A DNA stretch of 64,000 nt from Winogradskyella ludwigii (GCF_013403985.1 NZ_JABFDF010000001.1:186001-250000), one strand, 5' to 3'; shown: positions 8,842 through 18,686, counted from the first letter of the stretch. Notes: generated by a model not told the origin, from the letters alone. Made by a program: numbers and translations.

Positions 8842-10224
8842 TTATTTATCCTTGTTTCCTATTGAAAAACTATTAATATATCCTATTGGATCTTTTGCAT
8901 CATAAATAGTTCCATCAATAAAGTCTCCTGTTGCTGGCTTATAACCATCTGTTTCTGGTAAATCTGTTGCTGGAATATTACCTTCTTCAACTAAAAGCGC
9001 TGCTGCTTTTTTCCAGATATCTGGTCTGTAAATATCCTTAATAGTAGAGCCGTACCAATCTGCAGACTTAGCTTCTGGTATTTGTCCCCATCTTCTCATC
9101 TGTGTTAAGAACCAAATACCATCAGAATAAAAAGGATATGTAGCATTATACTTATAGAACACATTAAAATCTTCCATTTCTCGCTTATCTCCTTTTTCAA
9201 ATTCAAAAGTACCTGTCATTGAATTTGCCAATACCTCTACAGGTGCTCCAACATATTGAGACATTGATAAAATTTCTACAGCTTCTTTTCTATTTTCTGG
9301 TTTATCTAACCATTTACCAGCCCTAATTAATGCTTTGGTTACTGCTATTGCTGTATTTGGATTATCTTGTACAAACTTCTCTGTCATTACAAAAACTTTC
9401 TCTGGATTGTTTTTCCATATATCATAATTGGTAACTACAGGAACTCCAATACCCTTAAAAACAGCTTGTTGATTCCACGGTTCACCTACACAATAACCAA
9501 AAATTGTACCTGCTTCTAAAGTAGCTGGCATTTGTGGTGGTGGTGTTACAGACAACAAAACCTCAGCATCAATTTGCCCTTGCACATTGTCTGCTGTGTA
9601 CATTCCAGGATGAATACCTGCAGCCGCCAACCAATATCTTATTTCGTAATTGTGAGTTGACACAGGAAATACCATTCCCATTTTAAACGCTTTTCCTGAA
9701 TTTTTGTACTCTGTAATTACAGGTTTTAAAGCTTCTGCCTTTATAGGGTGAATAGGTTTACCATCTGAATCTTTTGGTACATGTGGTTTCATTTTTGACC
9801 AAACATCATTAGAAACTGTAATTCCGTTTCCGTTTAAATCCATTGAAAATGGAGTTACCAATTTTGCTTGACGACCAAACCCTGCTCCTGCAGCAATTGG
9901 TTGACCAGCTAACATATGAGAGCCATCTAATTGACCATCTATTACACGATCTAAAACATTTTTCCAATTTGATTGTGCTTCTACTGAAACAAATAACCCT
10001 TCATCTTCAAAAAATCCTTTCTCTTTAGCAATGGCTAAAGGAGCCATATCAGTCAATTTGATAAAACCAAACGCCAATTGTGGTTTTTCTATTTCTAAAG
10101 GTTTTGTTTTTAATGTTTCGGTTTCTACAGTTTTAGTAACCTTTTTTTCATCTTTACCTCCACAAGCAAATAGTACTGCCGCTAAACTCAGGATGTAAGT
10201 TGATTTTTTTAATAGTGAATTCAT
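8842..10224 (-). CDS. nrtA: Nitrate-binding lipoprotein NrtA
   Basis: Substrate-binding component (460 aa) of the nitrate importer, anchored to the periplasmic face of the inner membrane. The lipobox is AVLFAC with lipidated Cys21, followed by a charged linker. The body matches CmpA/NrtA/SsuA-type binding proteins: [22 protein letters not shown], the [15 protein letters not shown] segment and [12 protein letters not shown]. It heads nrtABCD. A CTAAGTA-N4-TACTTAT palindrome is centred 29.5 bp upstream of its start codon, and a TATATTTG -7-like element lies at 10269-10276. Confidence 0.92.
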   Translation of the reverse strand: MNSLLKKSTYILSLAAVLFACGGKDEKKVTKTVETETLKTKPLEIEKPQLAFGFIKLTDMAPLAIAKEKGFFEDEGLFVSVEAQSNWKNVLDRVIDGQLDGSHMLAGQPIAAGAGFGRQAKLVTPFSMDLNGNGITVSNDVWSKMKPHVPKDSDGKPIHPIKAEALKPVITEYKNSGKAFKMGMVFPVSTHNYEIRYWLAAAGIHPGMYTADNVQGQIDAEVLLSVTPPPQMPATLEAGTIFGYCVGEPWNQQAVFKGIGVPVVTNYDIWKNNPEKVFVMTEKFVQDNPNTAIAVTKALIRAGKWLDKPENRKEAVEILSMSQYVGAPVEVLANSMTGTFEFEKGDKREMEDFNVFYKYNATYPFYSDGIWFLTQMRRWGQIPEAKSADWYGSTIKDIYRPDIWKKAAALLVEEGNIPATDLPETDGYKPATGDFIDGTIYDAKDPIGYINSFSIGNKDK

Positions 10225-10244
10225 ATGTCGTTAATTTTATTAAT

Positions 10245-10262
10245 CTAAGTATTAATACTTAT
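10245..10262 (-). promoter_or_regulatory. CTAAGTA-N4-TACTTAT palindrome upstream of nrtA
   Basis: The 18-mer CTAAGTATTAATACTTAT is an inverted repeat with a 4-bp spacer. The same 7-4-7 pattern occurs before narK and in the cobA/precorrin-2 dehydrogenase intergenic region. Its half-site TACTTAT fits the known NarL heptamer TACYYMT, though the half-sites are arranged back to back. Candidate binders are the NarL-like regulator (17969-18628) or the FNR-like protein (10539-11282). The rest of the 314-bp gap 10225-10538 holds AT-rich leader sequence and the terminator at 10459-10490. Confidence 0.65.
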
Positions 10263-10458
10263 TTTTAACAAATATATAAGTAGATATAATTACAACTCAT
10301 GATATCACACATATTAAAAACTCTTTTCAATACACAGTAAAAACTATCAAAAAACATATAATAAACACAACTAGCTATATATAAGATGATTACAACAAAA
10401 AACTAACTTAAGTAAAACATCTAAGTATTTACTTATTCTGAATATCATTTCTAAGTAA

Positions 10459-10490
10459 AAACCCTTTCAGTTAAATTACTGAAAGGGTTT
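10459..10490 (-). terminator. Intrinsic terminator after the FNR-type regulator gene
   Basis: AAACCCTTTCAGT (10459-10471) pairs perfectly with ACTGAAAGGGTTT (10478-10490) around a 6-nt loop. On the - strand the stem runs into a short T stretch. It lies 48 bp after the stop of the regulator gene and would separate the nasA-type operon from nrtABCD. Confidence 0.7.
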
Positions 10491-10538
10491 CACAAACTCT
10501 TTTTCTTTTGATTAGAAACTAAAAAACAGAAACTATAT

Positions 10539-11282
10539 CTAAGAATCTAAATAGAAATTATGTTCACTAATCTCATTTTTTAATTTTTGAATATTTGCAA
10601 TTCCAATTTTTTTTACTCTTGCAATAATTAAACCCTCCTTTTTTAATGAAGAAAACACACGAATTACCTGCTCTTCTGATGTCCCTGCATAATCAGCATA
10701 CTCTTTACGGCTCAATGGTAGATTTAAAAACCCATTTAATTCGCCAAATTTTCTATGAATATACAGTATAGTATCTATAACACGCTCTCTAACTGTCATT
10801 TGAGAAATAGATTTCACTTTAGATTCGCTTCGGTTTAATTCATTAGCATAAAATAACATCATATCATAACCAAACTTTGGATTTTCTAATAATGCTTTTT
10901 GTAAATCACTTTTAGAGAAATAACATAAAACCGCATCCTGTAAAGCAACAGCACCAATGGAGTAATACTCTTCTGTACCAAAGCCTCTATGACCAATAAT
11001 TTCTCCTTCTTTAGCAAAACGCACAATTTGTTCTTTGGCATTTATACCTGTTCTAAAAACTTTTACTTTACCTTTTAAAACAAAAAACAAACCATTAACT
11101 GCTGCACCTTCTATAATAAATTGCTGTCCTTTTTTGCATTTTAAAGTTTTCTTATTTTCTATAAAATAAGAACTAGATATATGATCTAAATTTCTCTTGA
11201 TTAAACAGTCCGAATTGTCACAGGAAGCGCAAGTCAAATTTTGAATTACTTTTCTTGACGTTATATTTTTGTTTAAAACCAA
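10539..11282 (-). CDS. FNR-type transcriptional regulator with probable [4Fe-4S] oxygen-sensing cysteines
   Basis: Crp/Fnr-family protein of 247 aa. The N-terminus has CASCDNSDC (Cys18, 21, 26), and a further Cys lies at 120 in DAVLCYF. This matches the four cluster ligands of E. coli FNR (Cys20, 23, 29, 122) except for a one-residue shorter loop. A cyclic-nucleotide-type beta-roll (about 45-130) and dimer helix lead to a C-terminal HTH with recognition segment EEQVIRVF (Glu204, Arg208), the E...R pair that reads TGA in FNR/CRP sites. It starts 14 bp after the rubredoxin-protein gene, so it is probably in the nitrate reductase operon. Its targets are not certain. Confidence 0.87.
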   Translation of the reverse strand: MVLNKNITSRKVIQNLTCASCDNSDCLIKRNLDHISSSYFIENKKTLKCKKGQQFIIEGAAVNGLFFVLKGKVKVFRTGINAKEQIVRFAKEGEIIGHRGFGTEEYYSIGAVALQDAVLCYFSKSDLQKALLENPKFGYDMMLFYANELNRSESKVKSISQMTVRERVIDTILYIHRKFGELNGFLNLPLSRKEYADYAGTSEEQVIRVFSSLKKEGLIIARVKKIGIANIQKLKNEISEHNFYLDS

Positions 11283-11296
11283 ATTATATCTTGTTA

Positions 11297-12730
11297 TTAT
11301 TTAACTATAATTATTTTTTCAAAATTAGATATAGAGGCCTCACACAATGAACATTGATATGTCTCTAGAAGGTCATTAAATAATGTTTTTGGTAAAATGT
11401 TTTGCGTAATATCTCCAAAAGCTTCATCGTAAATGGTTAAACAATCCTGACATTGATACACCTCTAATTCAGTAATTTCTTTTTTTGCTTTGAGTTCTTT
11501 TTCTTCATCGCGTTCAGTTCCTAATTGATCAAAATATAACTGACTTAATTCCATTAATAGACCAGGTAATTCTACTTTATCTACATCTTGAACATGCATG
11601 ATGTATTTCCTTGTATTGGGATCAAAATTCTTAGCATATAATAGATTATAAGTGTCTCTGGTTTGAAAATTCCCAATAATTTCTGGTTGCTTATTTTTTT
11701 CGACTACAATTGATGTAAAATAATAAGCGGTTTTACTATAATCTGTAATTCCGAAGGTTAATCCATAGGTACTAATATCATTTTGATCGAAATTATTAAC
11801 TAAGTACTTTTTAAGATTAAGCGCATCTTTATTTGCAACAGGAATATGCCAGTTTAACTCTAACATAGAGTGACGAACATTAATTCCTCTTTTTCCTAAA
11901 AATTTTTCCCAAATCAATTTAGATTCTCTTGGGATCCCTTTTACAATAAAAGATTTCCAAGGTGTAATAGAAATTTTTCCAATTTTATTTTCTGAGCATA
12001 ATTCGCACATATCCTTTAAGAAAGAAATGTCGTATTTATTATTTCTCCAATAGAGACCTAACCAATATTTATCTGCTCCAATCTTGTTCATCCCTTCAAA
12101 ATAAGGAAATGGATAAAACGGAACCTCTAACGGCTTATCTACAGTTCTATTATTAGTATCAACAGCATCACTAACCAATGCAAAAATGGTTTCTATAGTT
12201 TCAGGTTCTTCCTGTAAAATATTTTCAAGAGCTGTTTCAATTTTACCTAAATCCCAACTGTAAATTAATGCAGGATACATTTCTGTTGTTTTCCAACCTG
12301 GCAACCTAATGTACAAATACCAATAATCTTCATGTTCTGAAGCAATATAATTTATATGACCTGTAAATAAGGGCACTAAGCGTTGTTTGGGATCTACTAA
12401 GTTGATTTTTAATTTTGATTTAGGGCTAAATTGCTCCAAAAGATATAAGTACCTATCGCCTGTAAGCCAAGAAGTACTTGGAAAAATATCTGCACAAACA
12501 TAAGATGACATAATATTTTCTACACCTATAGTATCTACATCAACAATTTGAAGTTTATCAAACTGCTTAAGGTCTTCTTTACTTGCTTTTTTGGGCAATA
12601 TAATATCTTGTCTAGACCCAAAAGAAATAGTTTTAAGTCCTAAATTTTCTACAGATTCGCAAATGTATTTTAATTCTCCAGGCGACAATACACCACCTTT
12701 AACTATCAATCTATTTAACTGCTTAATCAT
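11297..12730 (-). CDS. Nitrite/sulfite-reductase-like protein with C-terminal rubredoxin domain
   Basis: A 477-residue protein encoded in the nitrate reductase operon; its ATG overlaps the nasA stop by 4 bp. The N-terminus (GGVLSPGELKYICESVENLG, then GSRQDIILP) resembles the ferredoxin-like half-domain of sirohaem nitrite/sulfite reductases, and a second such region occurs near residues 230-330. The sirohaem-[4Fe-4S] ligand pattern Cx5C...Cx3C is absent. The C-terminus has two rubredoxin CxxC pairs, CQDC (427/430) and CSLC (460/463), enclosing IYDEAFGD. It probably carries electrons to nitrate reductase or acts as an assembly partner rather than a sirohaem enzyme. This reading is inference; the rubredoxin motif is seen directly. 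Confidence 0.72.
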   Translation of the reverse strand: MIKQLNRLIVKGGVLSPGELKYICESVENLGLKTISFGSRQDIILPKKASKEDLKQFDKLQIVDVDTIGVENIMSSYVCADIFPSTSWLTGDRYLYLLEQFSPKSKLKINLVDPKQRLVPLFTGHINYIASEHEDYWYLYIRLPGWKTTEMYPALIYSWDLGKIETALENILQEEPETIETIFALVSDAVDTNNRTVDKPLEVPFYPFPYFEGMNKIGADKYWLGLYWRNNKYDISFLKDMCELCSENKIGKISITPWKSFIVKGIPRESKLIWEKFLGKRGINVRHSMLELNWHIPVANKDALNLKKYLVNNFDQNDISTYGLTFGITDYSKTAYYFTSIVVEKNKQPEIIGNFQTRDTYNLLYAKNFDPNTRKYIMHVQDVDKVELPGLLMELSQLYFDQLGTERDEEKELKAKKEITELEVYQCQDCLTIYDEAFGDITQNILPKTLFNDLLETYQCSLCEASISNFEKIIIVK

Positions 12731-15700
12731 GCCCCTAGTTTTGCGTTATCCAATAGTTCTCTTACTTCCGTTTTACAACTTCCACAACCTAATCCTGCTC
12801 CTGTTTTATTACATAATTCTGTAAAATTTGTACACCCTTTAGCAATTGCTTCTTCAATATTTCCTGATCCAACTTGGCTACAAGAGCAAACCAACTTACC
12901 TAACATCGGGACATCGTTAGAAGCACCTCTTAACAAGGTCTCTCGTTTATCTGACATTTCAATTTTACTCTCAATCAACGTCTTAAATTCAGCAAATTCA
13001 TTTTTATCACCTACTAAAACAGCACCAATTAGTAAATCATTTTTTACAATACACTTTTTATAATAGCCTTTAGAAATGTCTGTAAAAATAATTTCTTCAT
13101 AACTTGGATCATTTTCAGGAACCGAAATTTCACCAATACTACAGAGATTTAAATCGTTAAACTTTAAAATATTCATAAGTACAGAACCTTTGTAAGCCTC
13201 ACTAATATCTCCTGCTATAAAGTTGGCTAGAATACCTGCTTGCTCTTCTGCTGCAGATGTAATTCCGAATAATTTATTATTAAATTCAGCGATTTCACCA
13301 ATGGCAAAAATATCTGGATGCGACGATTGTAAATGCTGATTTACTCTAACACCACGACCACAAACAATACCATTATTTTTTGCGATTTCTATATTGGGTC
13401 GTGTACCAATAGCGTATACAATGGCATTTGCAGTAATGTATTTTCCACTTTTTAAATTGATAGTTAATTCGCCTGTGTCTTCATCATCAAAAACAGTACT
13501 AACTTCATTATCAAAATAAATTTGAATGCCTCTTTCTTGCACGTCTTTAGATAATAATTTGCTAGAGATCTTATCTAATTGGCGTTCCATTAATCGTGAT
13601 CCTCGTTGTATAATGGTAATTTTCACCTTTTTATGTTTCATCGCTGCTGCGAGCTCTAAACCTAACAAACCACCACCAACAATGACAACATGCTGGTCTT
13701 CTGGCGGTAAACCAGTGGCATCTAGATAATTTTTGAAACAATCTGCATCATTTTTGTTTCGCATTGTAAAACGACCTGGTAAATCTATTTGTACATCCTG
13801 AGGAATAAAAGGCCTGCTTCCTGTAGCTAAAATTAATTTATCAAACGTATGTAACTCACCATTAGAATCTGTTATTGTTTTAGTCTCCTTATCTATTTTA
13901 TTTACAATAGTCTCTGGATGAATTTTAAGATCTAATTTATTTAATTCTTTATTTTTAATCTTTAGTAATTGTTCCCAAGACAATTCTTCTGTAATGTACT
14001 CCGGTAATAAAACACGATTATAAAAAAGGTTAGATTCTTTTGAAAACACATGGATTTCATCTACCTCATTATTATCTCTATAATTCTGTAAAAAACGAAA
14101 TGCCGCTGCTCCTGCGCCAGCTATTATAATTTTCTCTTTTGGTTTTTTATATTTTGTAACCGCTACTGAAGTAAACTTAAAATCGGGTTCTTTTGAAACA
14201 GGATCTATATGTGTATTGGTTAAATTGTTTGCTCTATTTAAATTACTTTGCAATACTTTTCCCCAATGCATTGGTAAAAATACCACACCTTTTTTAATGG
14301 TATTTGTAATTTTTGCACGTACTCTAACCTCGCCATTTTTGCTTTTTATTTCAGTAATATCTCCATCTTTTATCTTTTTTAGATAAGCATCTACTGGATT
14401 AATTTCTAATACAGGTTTTGGATAGTGCGTTTTTAATCGAGAAACCTTTCCTGTTTTAGTCATGGTATGCCATTGATCTCTAACACGACCTGTTGTTAAT
14501 ATTAATGGAAATTCTTCATTAGTTTTTACAGATGTATTTTCTAAAGTTGATGGTAAATTAAAAATTGCTTTTTGAGAAGGTGTGTAGAATTTTTTATCTT
14601 CAAAGAGTCGTGGAGTTCCTGGATGTCTATATTCATTTACAGGCCATTGAAATGTACCTTCATTCTTTAAACGGTCGTAATTTAAGAAAGACACATCAAT
14701 GTTGGTTCCTTTAGTCATGGAGGCATATTCATCATAAATCTCTTCTGCTCCATTAAAATTAAAACCTCTAAAGCCCATTCTTTGTGCAAAATCACAAAAT
14801 ATTTCTACATCTGGCCTTGCCTCACCTGGCGCTTCAATTTCTTTAGGTAAGTATGATATTCTACGTTCAGAATTGGTCATCGTTCCTTCTTTCTCTAACC
14901 AAGCTGCAGCTGGTAATACCAAATCTGCATATTGTAATGTATCGGATTTATGAGAAATTTCTTGAACCACAACAAATTTAGAATTCTTCATTGCTTTTTC
15001 TATTCGGTGAGAATTTGGCATACTCACCAACGGATTTGTACAAGCAATCCATACCGCTTTTAGCTTTCCACTTTCTAAAGCATCAAATAATTCTGTTGCT
15101 GTTAATCCAGGTTTTGGTGATATTTTATCTACTCCCCAAAAATCTGCAACTTCTCTTCTATGTTCTTCGTTATTTAAATCTTTATGTACAGCTAATAAAT
15201 TTGCCATGCCTCCAACTTCTCTTCCTCCCATGGCGTTTGGCTGCCCTGTTAATGAAAATGGTCCAGAACCTGGCTTACCAACCTGACCCGTAATTAATGA
15301 CAAATTTAGCAGAGATGTATTCTTGTCTGTTCCAATAACACTTTGATTTAAGCCCATGGCCCACATACTAATGAATCCTTTGGATTGGCCAATCATCTTG
15401 GCTGCTTTTAAGATATCTTTCTCAGAAACACCACACAATTCTGAGGCTTTTTTTAATGTAGTTTCAAAAATTACTTTTTTATAAGCATCAAACCCTTCAG
15501 TATATTTTTTTATAAAATCTTTATCAATTAAACCCTTCTTATACAAACAACGCCCTATAGCATTCTGCAGAATTACATCTGTTCCTGGTGTTAATTGTAA
15601 ATGTAAATCTGCAAATTTTGCCGAGTCCGTTTTACGAGGATCTATAACAATGATTTTTACATTTGGATTTTCTTCTTTATGCTTTTCTATTCTTCGGAAT

Positions 15701-16248
15701 AAAATAGGATGACACCATGCAGGATTAGCCCCTGTGATTAAAAAACAGTCTGCTAATTCTATATCTTCATACGAAATAGGTACACTATCCTCACCAAATG
15801 TTTTTTTATAACCAACCACTGCAGAACTCATACATAAACGCGAGTTGGTATCAATATTGTTGGTTCCTAAAAATCCTTTGGTAAGTTTATTAGCGATATA
15901 ATATTCTTCGGTTAAACTTTGACCCGAAACATAAAATGCTACTGAATCTGGACCATGTTTTTTTATAATAGATTTAAAAACATGAGCCGCTCTATCTAAT
16001 GCCGTATCCCAACTAACACGCTTACGAGGATGAGAACGACTCCAGCGCATTTCTGGATATAGTATACGATCTGATATATCGTTTGCTACATAATGTAAGT
16101 TCATGCCTTTAGAACACAACATGCCTTTATTTACAGGATGATCTGGATCTCCTTCTACAGAAACCTTGTTATTGATGTCTTTTGTTACGATAATTCCGCA
16201 ACCAACGCCGCAATAAGAGCAGGTTGTTTTTGTTTCATTTTTCATCAT
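12727..16248 (-). CDS. nasA: Assimilatory nitrate reductase fused to a NirB-like FAD/NAD and [2Fe-2S] module
   Basis: Reduces nitrate to nitrite in the cytoplasm. The 1173-residue chain has an N-terminal [4Fe-4S] site (Cys10, 13, 17, 45), a Mo-bisMGD catalytic domain with the probable Mo ligand Cys139 in SRLCMSSAVVG, and an MGD-binding C-domain (about 580-695). A pyridine-nucleotide-disulfide-type reductase follows (FAD loop GAGAAAF at 710, NAD loop GGGLLGLE at 858), then a BFD-type [2Fe-2S] site (CSC at 1121/1123 and CGSC at 1155/1158). One polypeptide thus holds the route from NAD(P)H to nitrate. In Bacillus NasBC and Klebsiella NasCA the reductase is a separate subunit. No twin-arginine signal is present. 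Confidence 0.92.
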   Translation of the reverse strand: MMKNETKTTCSYCGVGCGIIVTKDINNKVSVEGDPDHPVNKGMLCSKGMNLHYVANDISDRILYPEMRWSRSHPRKRVSWDTALDRAAHVFKSIIKKHGPDSVAFYVSGQSLTEEYYIANKLTKGFLGTNNIDTNSRLCMSSAVVGYKKTFGEDSVPISYEDIELADCFLITGANPAWCHPILFRRIEKHKEENPNVKIIVIDPRKTDSAKFADLHLQLTPGTDVILQNAIGRCLYKKGLIDKDFIKKYTEGFDAYKKVIFETTLKKASELCGVSEKDILKAAKMIGQSKGFISMWAMGLNQSVIGTDKNTSLLNLSLITGQVGKPGSGPFSLTGQPNAMGGREVGGMANLLAVHKDLNNEEHRREVADFWGVDKISPKPGLTATELFDALESGKLKAVWIACTNPLVSMPNSHRIEKAMKNSKFVVVQEISHKSDTLQYADLVLPAAAWLEKEGTMTNSERRISYLPKEIEAPGEARPDVEIFCDFAQRMGFRGFNFNGAEEIYDEYASMTKGTNIDVSFLNYDRLKNEGTFQWPVNEYRHPGTPRLFEDKKFYTPSQKAIFNLPSTLENTSVKTNEEFPLILTTGRVRDQWHTMTKTGKVSRLKTHYPKPVLEINPVDAYLKKIKDGDITEIKSKNGEVRVRAKITNTIKKGVVFLPMHWGKVLQSNLNRANNLTNTHIDPVSKEPDFKFTSVAVTKYKKPKEKIIIAGAGAAAFRFLQNYRDNNEVDEIHVFSKESNLFYNRVLLPEYITEELSWEQLLKIKNKELNKLDLKIHPETIVNKIDKETKTITDSNGELHTFDKLILATGSRPFIPQDVQIDLPGRFTMRNKNDADCFKNYLDATGLPPEDQHVVIVGGGLLGLELAAAMKHKKVKITIIQRGSRLMERQLDKISSKLLSKDVQERGIQIYFDNEVSTVFDDEDTGELTINLKSGKYITANAIVYAIGTRPNIEIAKNNGIVCGRGVRVNQHLQSSHPDIFAIGEIAEFNNKLFGITSAAEEQAGILANFIAGDISEAYKGSVLMNILKFNDLNLCSIGEISVPENDPSYEEIIFTDISKGYYKKCIVKNDLLIGAVLVGDKNEFAEFKTLIESKIEMSDKRETLLRGASNDVPMLGKLVCSCSQVGSGNIEEAIAKGCTNFTELCNKTGAGLGCGSCKTEVRELLDNAKLGA

Positions 16249-16404
16249 TTATAACAAGATTTAATACTAAATATGGCTTTAAAATTTCACAAACCCAAGT
16301 TTGATTTTATTATTCTGAATGCAGTAAAAAAGTAACTGTTGAATTTTTAATTCAGTAAAAAAAGACAACCTTAATAGTCAATTTCACTATTAACTAACTC
16401 CTTT

Positions 16405-17811
16405 TTAGCTTTCTGCATTTATAGGAATAAATTCTAAAACCTCTTCTGTTTCTTCTTCATTTGAAAACTTAATACTTAATGCAACAATACCTGTAACGAC
16501 AACAACAAAACCAATAAGGAAGTATCCACTTGAAACTGCAGCTGAAGATGCAGCAGACTGTGCGGCCTTAATGACGTCTTCTCCCATACCAAGATTCGAA
16601 GAAATTGCTGCTTTTTCTGCGACTGCAGATTTAGATTTTAACAACATTGCAGCCAAAAAAGCACCTACATTTCCACCAGCTCCAACAATTCCGGAAACAG
16701 AACCAATAGCTTTTTTATTTATAAATGGTACAACAGAAAACGTTGCTCCTTCTGCCATTTGAACACTCAAACTGAACAGGATTAGTAAAACAATACCAAA
16801 GATTAAACTAGTAGTGCTTGAAAATGATATAAGCATAATACCCTGTAATGCTAATATAAAAGACAGAAATAAAACACGACCACGTAAACCTCTTAATTTC
16901 CCAAACATATCGCCAAAATAACCACCTAATGTTCTTGCAAAAATATTCATCAAGGCAAAAGACAAGACAATATTACCTGCAGTTACTCTCTCTAATTGAA
17001 AGGTATTCTGAAGATAATCGTCCATGGTTCCATAAACCGTTAATTCAATTCCGAAACTTGCAGCATATACCACAAACAGAATCCAAACACGATAATCTTT
17101 TAAAACTTCTAAAAAACCAATCTGATCTTTTTTAGAAACAACCATTTGCCCTGAAGCCTCTAATTCTTTAAAATTTCCTTTTGGTGTATCTTTAGTAAAG
17201 AAAAAATAGACGATTCCCATTAGAAAACAAACCACACCAGCAATAACCATAGAGTAACGCCAAGCCTCTGCATCTGCAACACCAAACGCTACAACTGCAG
17301 CCGCAATTAATGGCATTCCAAGTCTATTTGCTCCACCTCCTAAATTTCCCCATCCTGCAGAAGTTGCATTTGCTGTACCTACAATATTAGGCGCAAACAT
17401 TAATGATGTGTGTACTTGCGTAATTACAAATGAAGCTCCAATAAAACCAATGAATAATCTACAGACTAAAAACTGTGTTGGTGTTTGCACCAAACCACAT
17501 AAAACTACGGGAATAGAACCTAATATTAACAACCATGTATAACATAGTCTTGGACCATATTTATCACAAAGTTTACCAATAAGTAAACGTGCAAAAACGG
17601 TTCCTGAAACCGCTAAAATAATTGAATTCCATTTTTGATCTGGTGTTAAGCCTAAATCTTTAACGACATCTGGCATAAAAGGCACAATACCAAACCATGC
17701 AAAAAAGCATAGAAAAAACGATATTGAGGTAATCCAAAATGTACGAGTTGAAACATTCTTGAAATTAAGTAGACTTAGTGTTGTTGATTTTTCTTGCTCT
17801 AAATTTATCAT
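16405..17811 (-). CDS. narK: Nitrate/nitrite transporter of the NarK/NNP family (MFS)
   Basis: A 468-residue, 12-helix major facilitator protein. It carries both nitrate-signature motifs: GWGNLGGG near residue 155 and GIVGAGGNVGA near residue 375. The conserved arginine in VFARLLIG (TM2) is in place. It gives the cell a second uptake or nitrite-export route next to the ABC importer. The gene lies between the NarL-like regulator and nasA, and a CTAAGTA-N4-TACTTAA palindrome is centred 33.5 bp before its start. The 157-bp gap 17812-17968 holds this site and an ACTACGTATT box. Confidence 0.92.
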   Translation of the reverse strand: MINLEQEKSTTLSLLNFKNVSTRTFWITSISFFLCFFAWFGIVPFMPDVVKDLGLTPDQKWNSIILAVSGTVFARLLIGKLCDKYGPRLCYTWLLILGSIPVVLCGLVQTPTQFLVCRLFIGFIGASFVITQVHTSLMFAPNIVGTANATSAGWGNLGGGANRLGMPLIAAAVVAFGVADAEAWRYSMVIAGVVCFLMGIVYFFFTKDTPKGNFKELEASGQMVVSKKDQIGFLEVLKDYRVWILFVVYAASFGIELTVYGTMDDYLQNTFQLERVTAGNIVLSFALMNIFARTLGGYFGDMFGKLRGLRGRVLFLSFILALQGIMLISFSSTTSLIFGIVLLILFSLSVQMAEGATFSVVPFINKKAIGSVSGIVGAGGNVGAFLAAMLLKSKSAVAEKAAISSNLGMGEDVIKAAQSAASSAAVSSGYFLIGFVVVVTGIVALSIKFSNEEETEEVLEFIPINAES

Positions 17812-17835
17812 AATACATGTTATTCTTACTCAAAA

Positions 17836-17853
17836 CTAAGTATAAATACTTAA
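17836..17853 (-). promoter_or_regulatory. CTAAGTA-N4-TACTTAA palindrome upstream of narK
   Basis: Second copy of the nitrate-island palindrome, CTAAGTATAAATACTTAA, with the same 7-4-7 spacing as at nrtA. It overlaps a TAGTTTTG sequence (17831-17838, - strand) that fits the Bacteroidota -7 element. If that is the core promoter, the bound protein would sit inside it. Whether it activates or represses cannot be read from sequence. Confidence 0.62.
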
Positions 17854-17968
17854 TTTCGGTGCTAAAAAACTACGTATTACATAATTATTAGTAGATTACT
17901 AATTACATGATAACAATTTTAAGAATTTGCCAAAATTGACGTCTATAATTATGATAAAAGAATAAAAA

Positions 17969-18628
17969 CTATACCAATTGGTATTCGTTAGCTTTACTAG
18001 TTAACTCTTGAAGATTTTTAGCATTTAACTTCTTCATTAAATTAAAACGATGCACTTCGGTTGTGCGTTTGCTGATCTGTAGCTCTTCAGCAATGTCTTT
18101 ATTATTCTTAAGATCTAAGACCAATGTTAATATTTGTTTTTCTCTTTTAGTTAATTTAAAAGGAAGTTCCTTTGCCTCTTTCTTAGATTCTAAAGCTTTA
18201 TTTGTATTTCCGTTTACAAAATTACTCATGATTATAGAGGACACATCTCCTGTAAAATACTTTCCTCCAGCAGCGACTTTATTAACGGCTTTTAAAAATT
18301 CTTCTTTACTAGCTCCTTTAAGTAAATATCCATCTGCACCAGCTTGTATGGACTTAACTACGTATTCTTCGGAATCATGCATAGAAAGCACCAATGTTTT
18401 TACATCATTGTATATTTTATTAATCTCAGCAACAACCTCGATACCATTCATTTCTGGCATTCGGATATCTACAATTAAAACGTGTGGTTTATTTTTAGCA
18501 ATAACCTCTATAGCTTCCTTTCCATTTGAGGCTTCATCAATAACAGTAATGCCTGTTTGATCTTCTAAAAGGGCTTTAATCCCATCTCTTACTAAAACGT
18601 GATCATCTGCTAAAACTACATTTATCAT
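17969..18628 (-). CDS. NarL/NreC-family response regulator
   Basis: A 219-residue two-component regulator: receiver domain with acidic pair Asp8/Asp9, phospho-acceptor Asp54 (IVDIRMPEM) and conserved Lys in LLKGAS, followed by a LuxR/NarL-type HTH (LTKREKQILTLV, then NNKDIAEELQISKRTTEVH). The frame extends four codons further, but the Met at 18628 gives the standard start. It lies directly after its probable partner kinase and next to narK, so control of nitrate genes is likely. It is a candidate binder of the CTAAGTA palindromes. Confidence 0.88.
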   Translation of the reverse strand: MINVVLADDHVLVRDGIKALLEDQTGITVIDEASNGKEAIEVIAKNKPHVLIVDIRMPEMNGIEVVAEINKIYNDVKTLVLSMHDSEEYVVKSIQAGADGYLLKGASKEEFLKAVNKVAAGGKYFTGDVSSIIMSNFVNGNTNKALESKKEAKELPFKLTKREKQILTLVLDLKNNKDIAEELQISKRTTEVHRFNLMKKLNAKNLQELTSKANEYQLV

Positions 18629-18686
18629 AATCGTAAACAATTTATACGAACAAAAATAGCCATTTTAAGTAAAACTACGTATTTTT

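Noticed and set aside
18063..18560. A 165-codon open frame on the + strand across the NarL-like gene
   Set aside because: It is fully antisense to a gene with clear receiver and HTH motifs, and its translation shows no recognisable domain.
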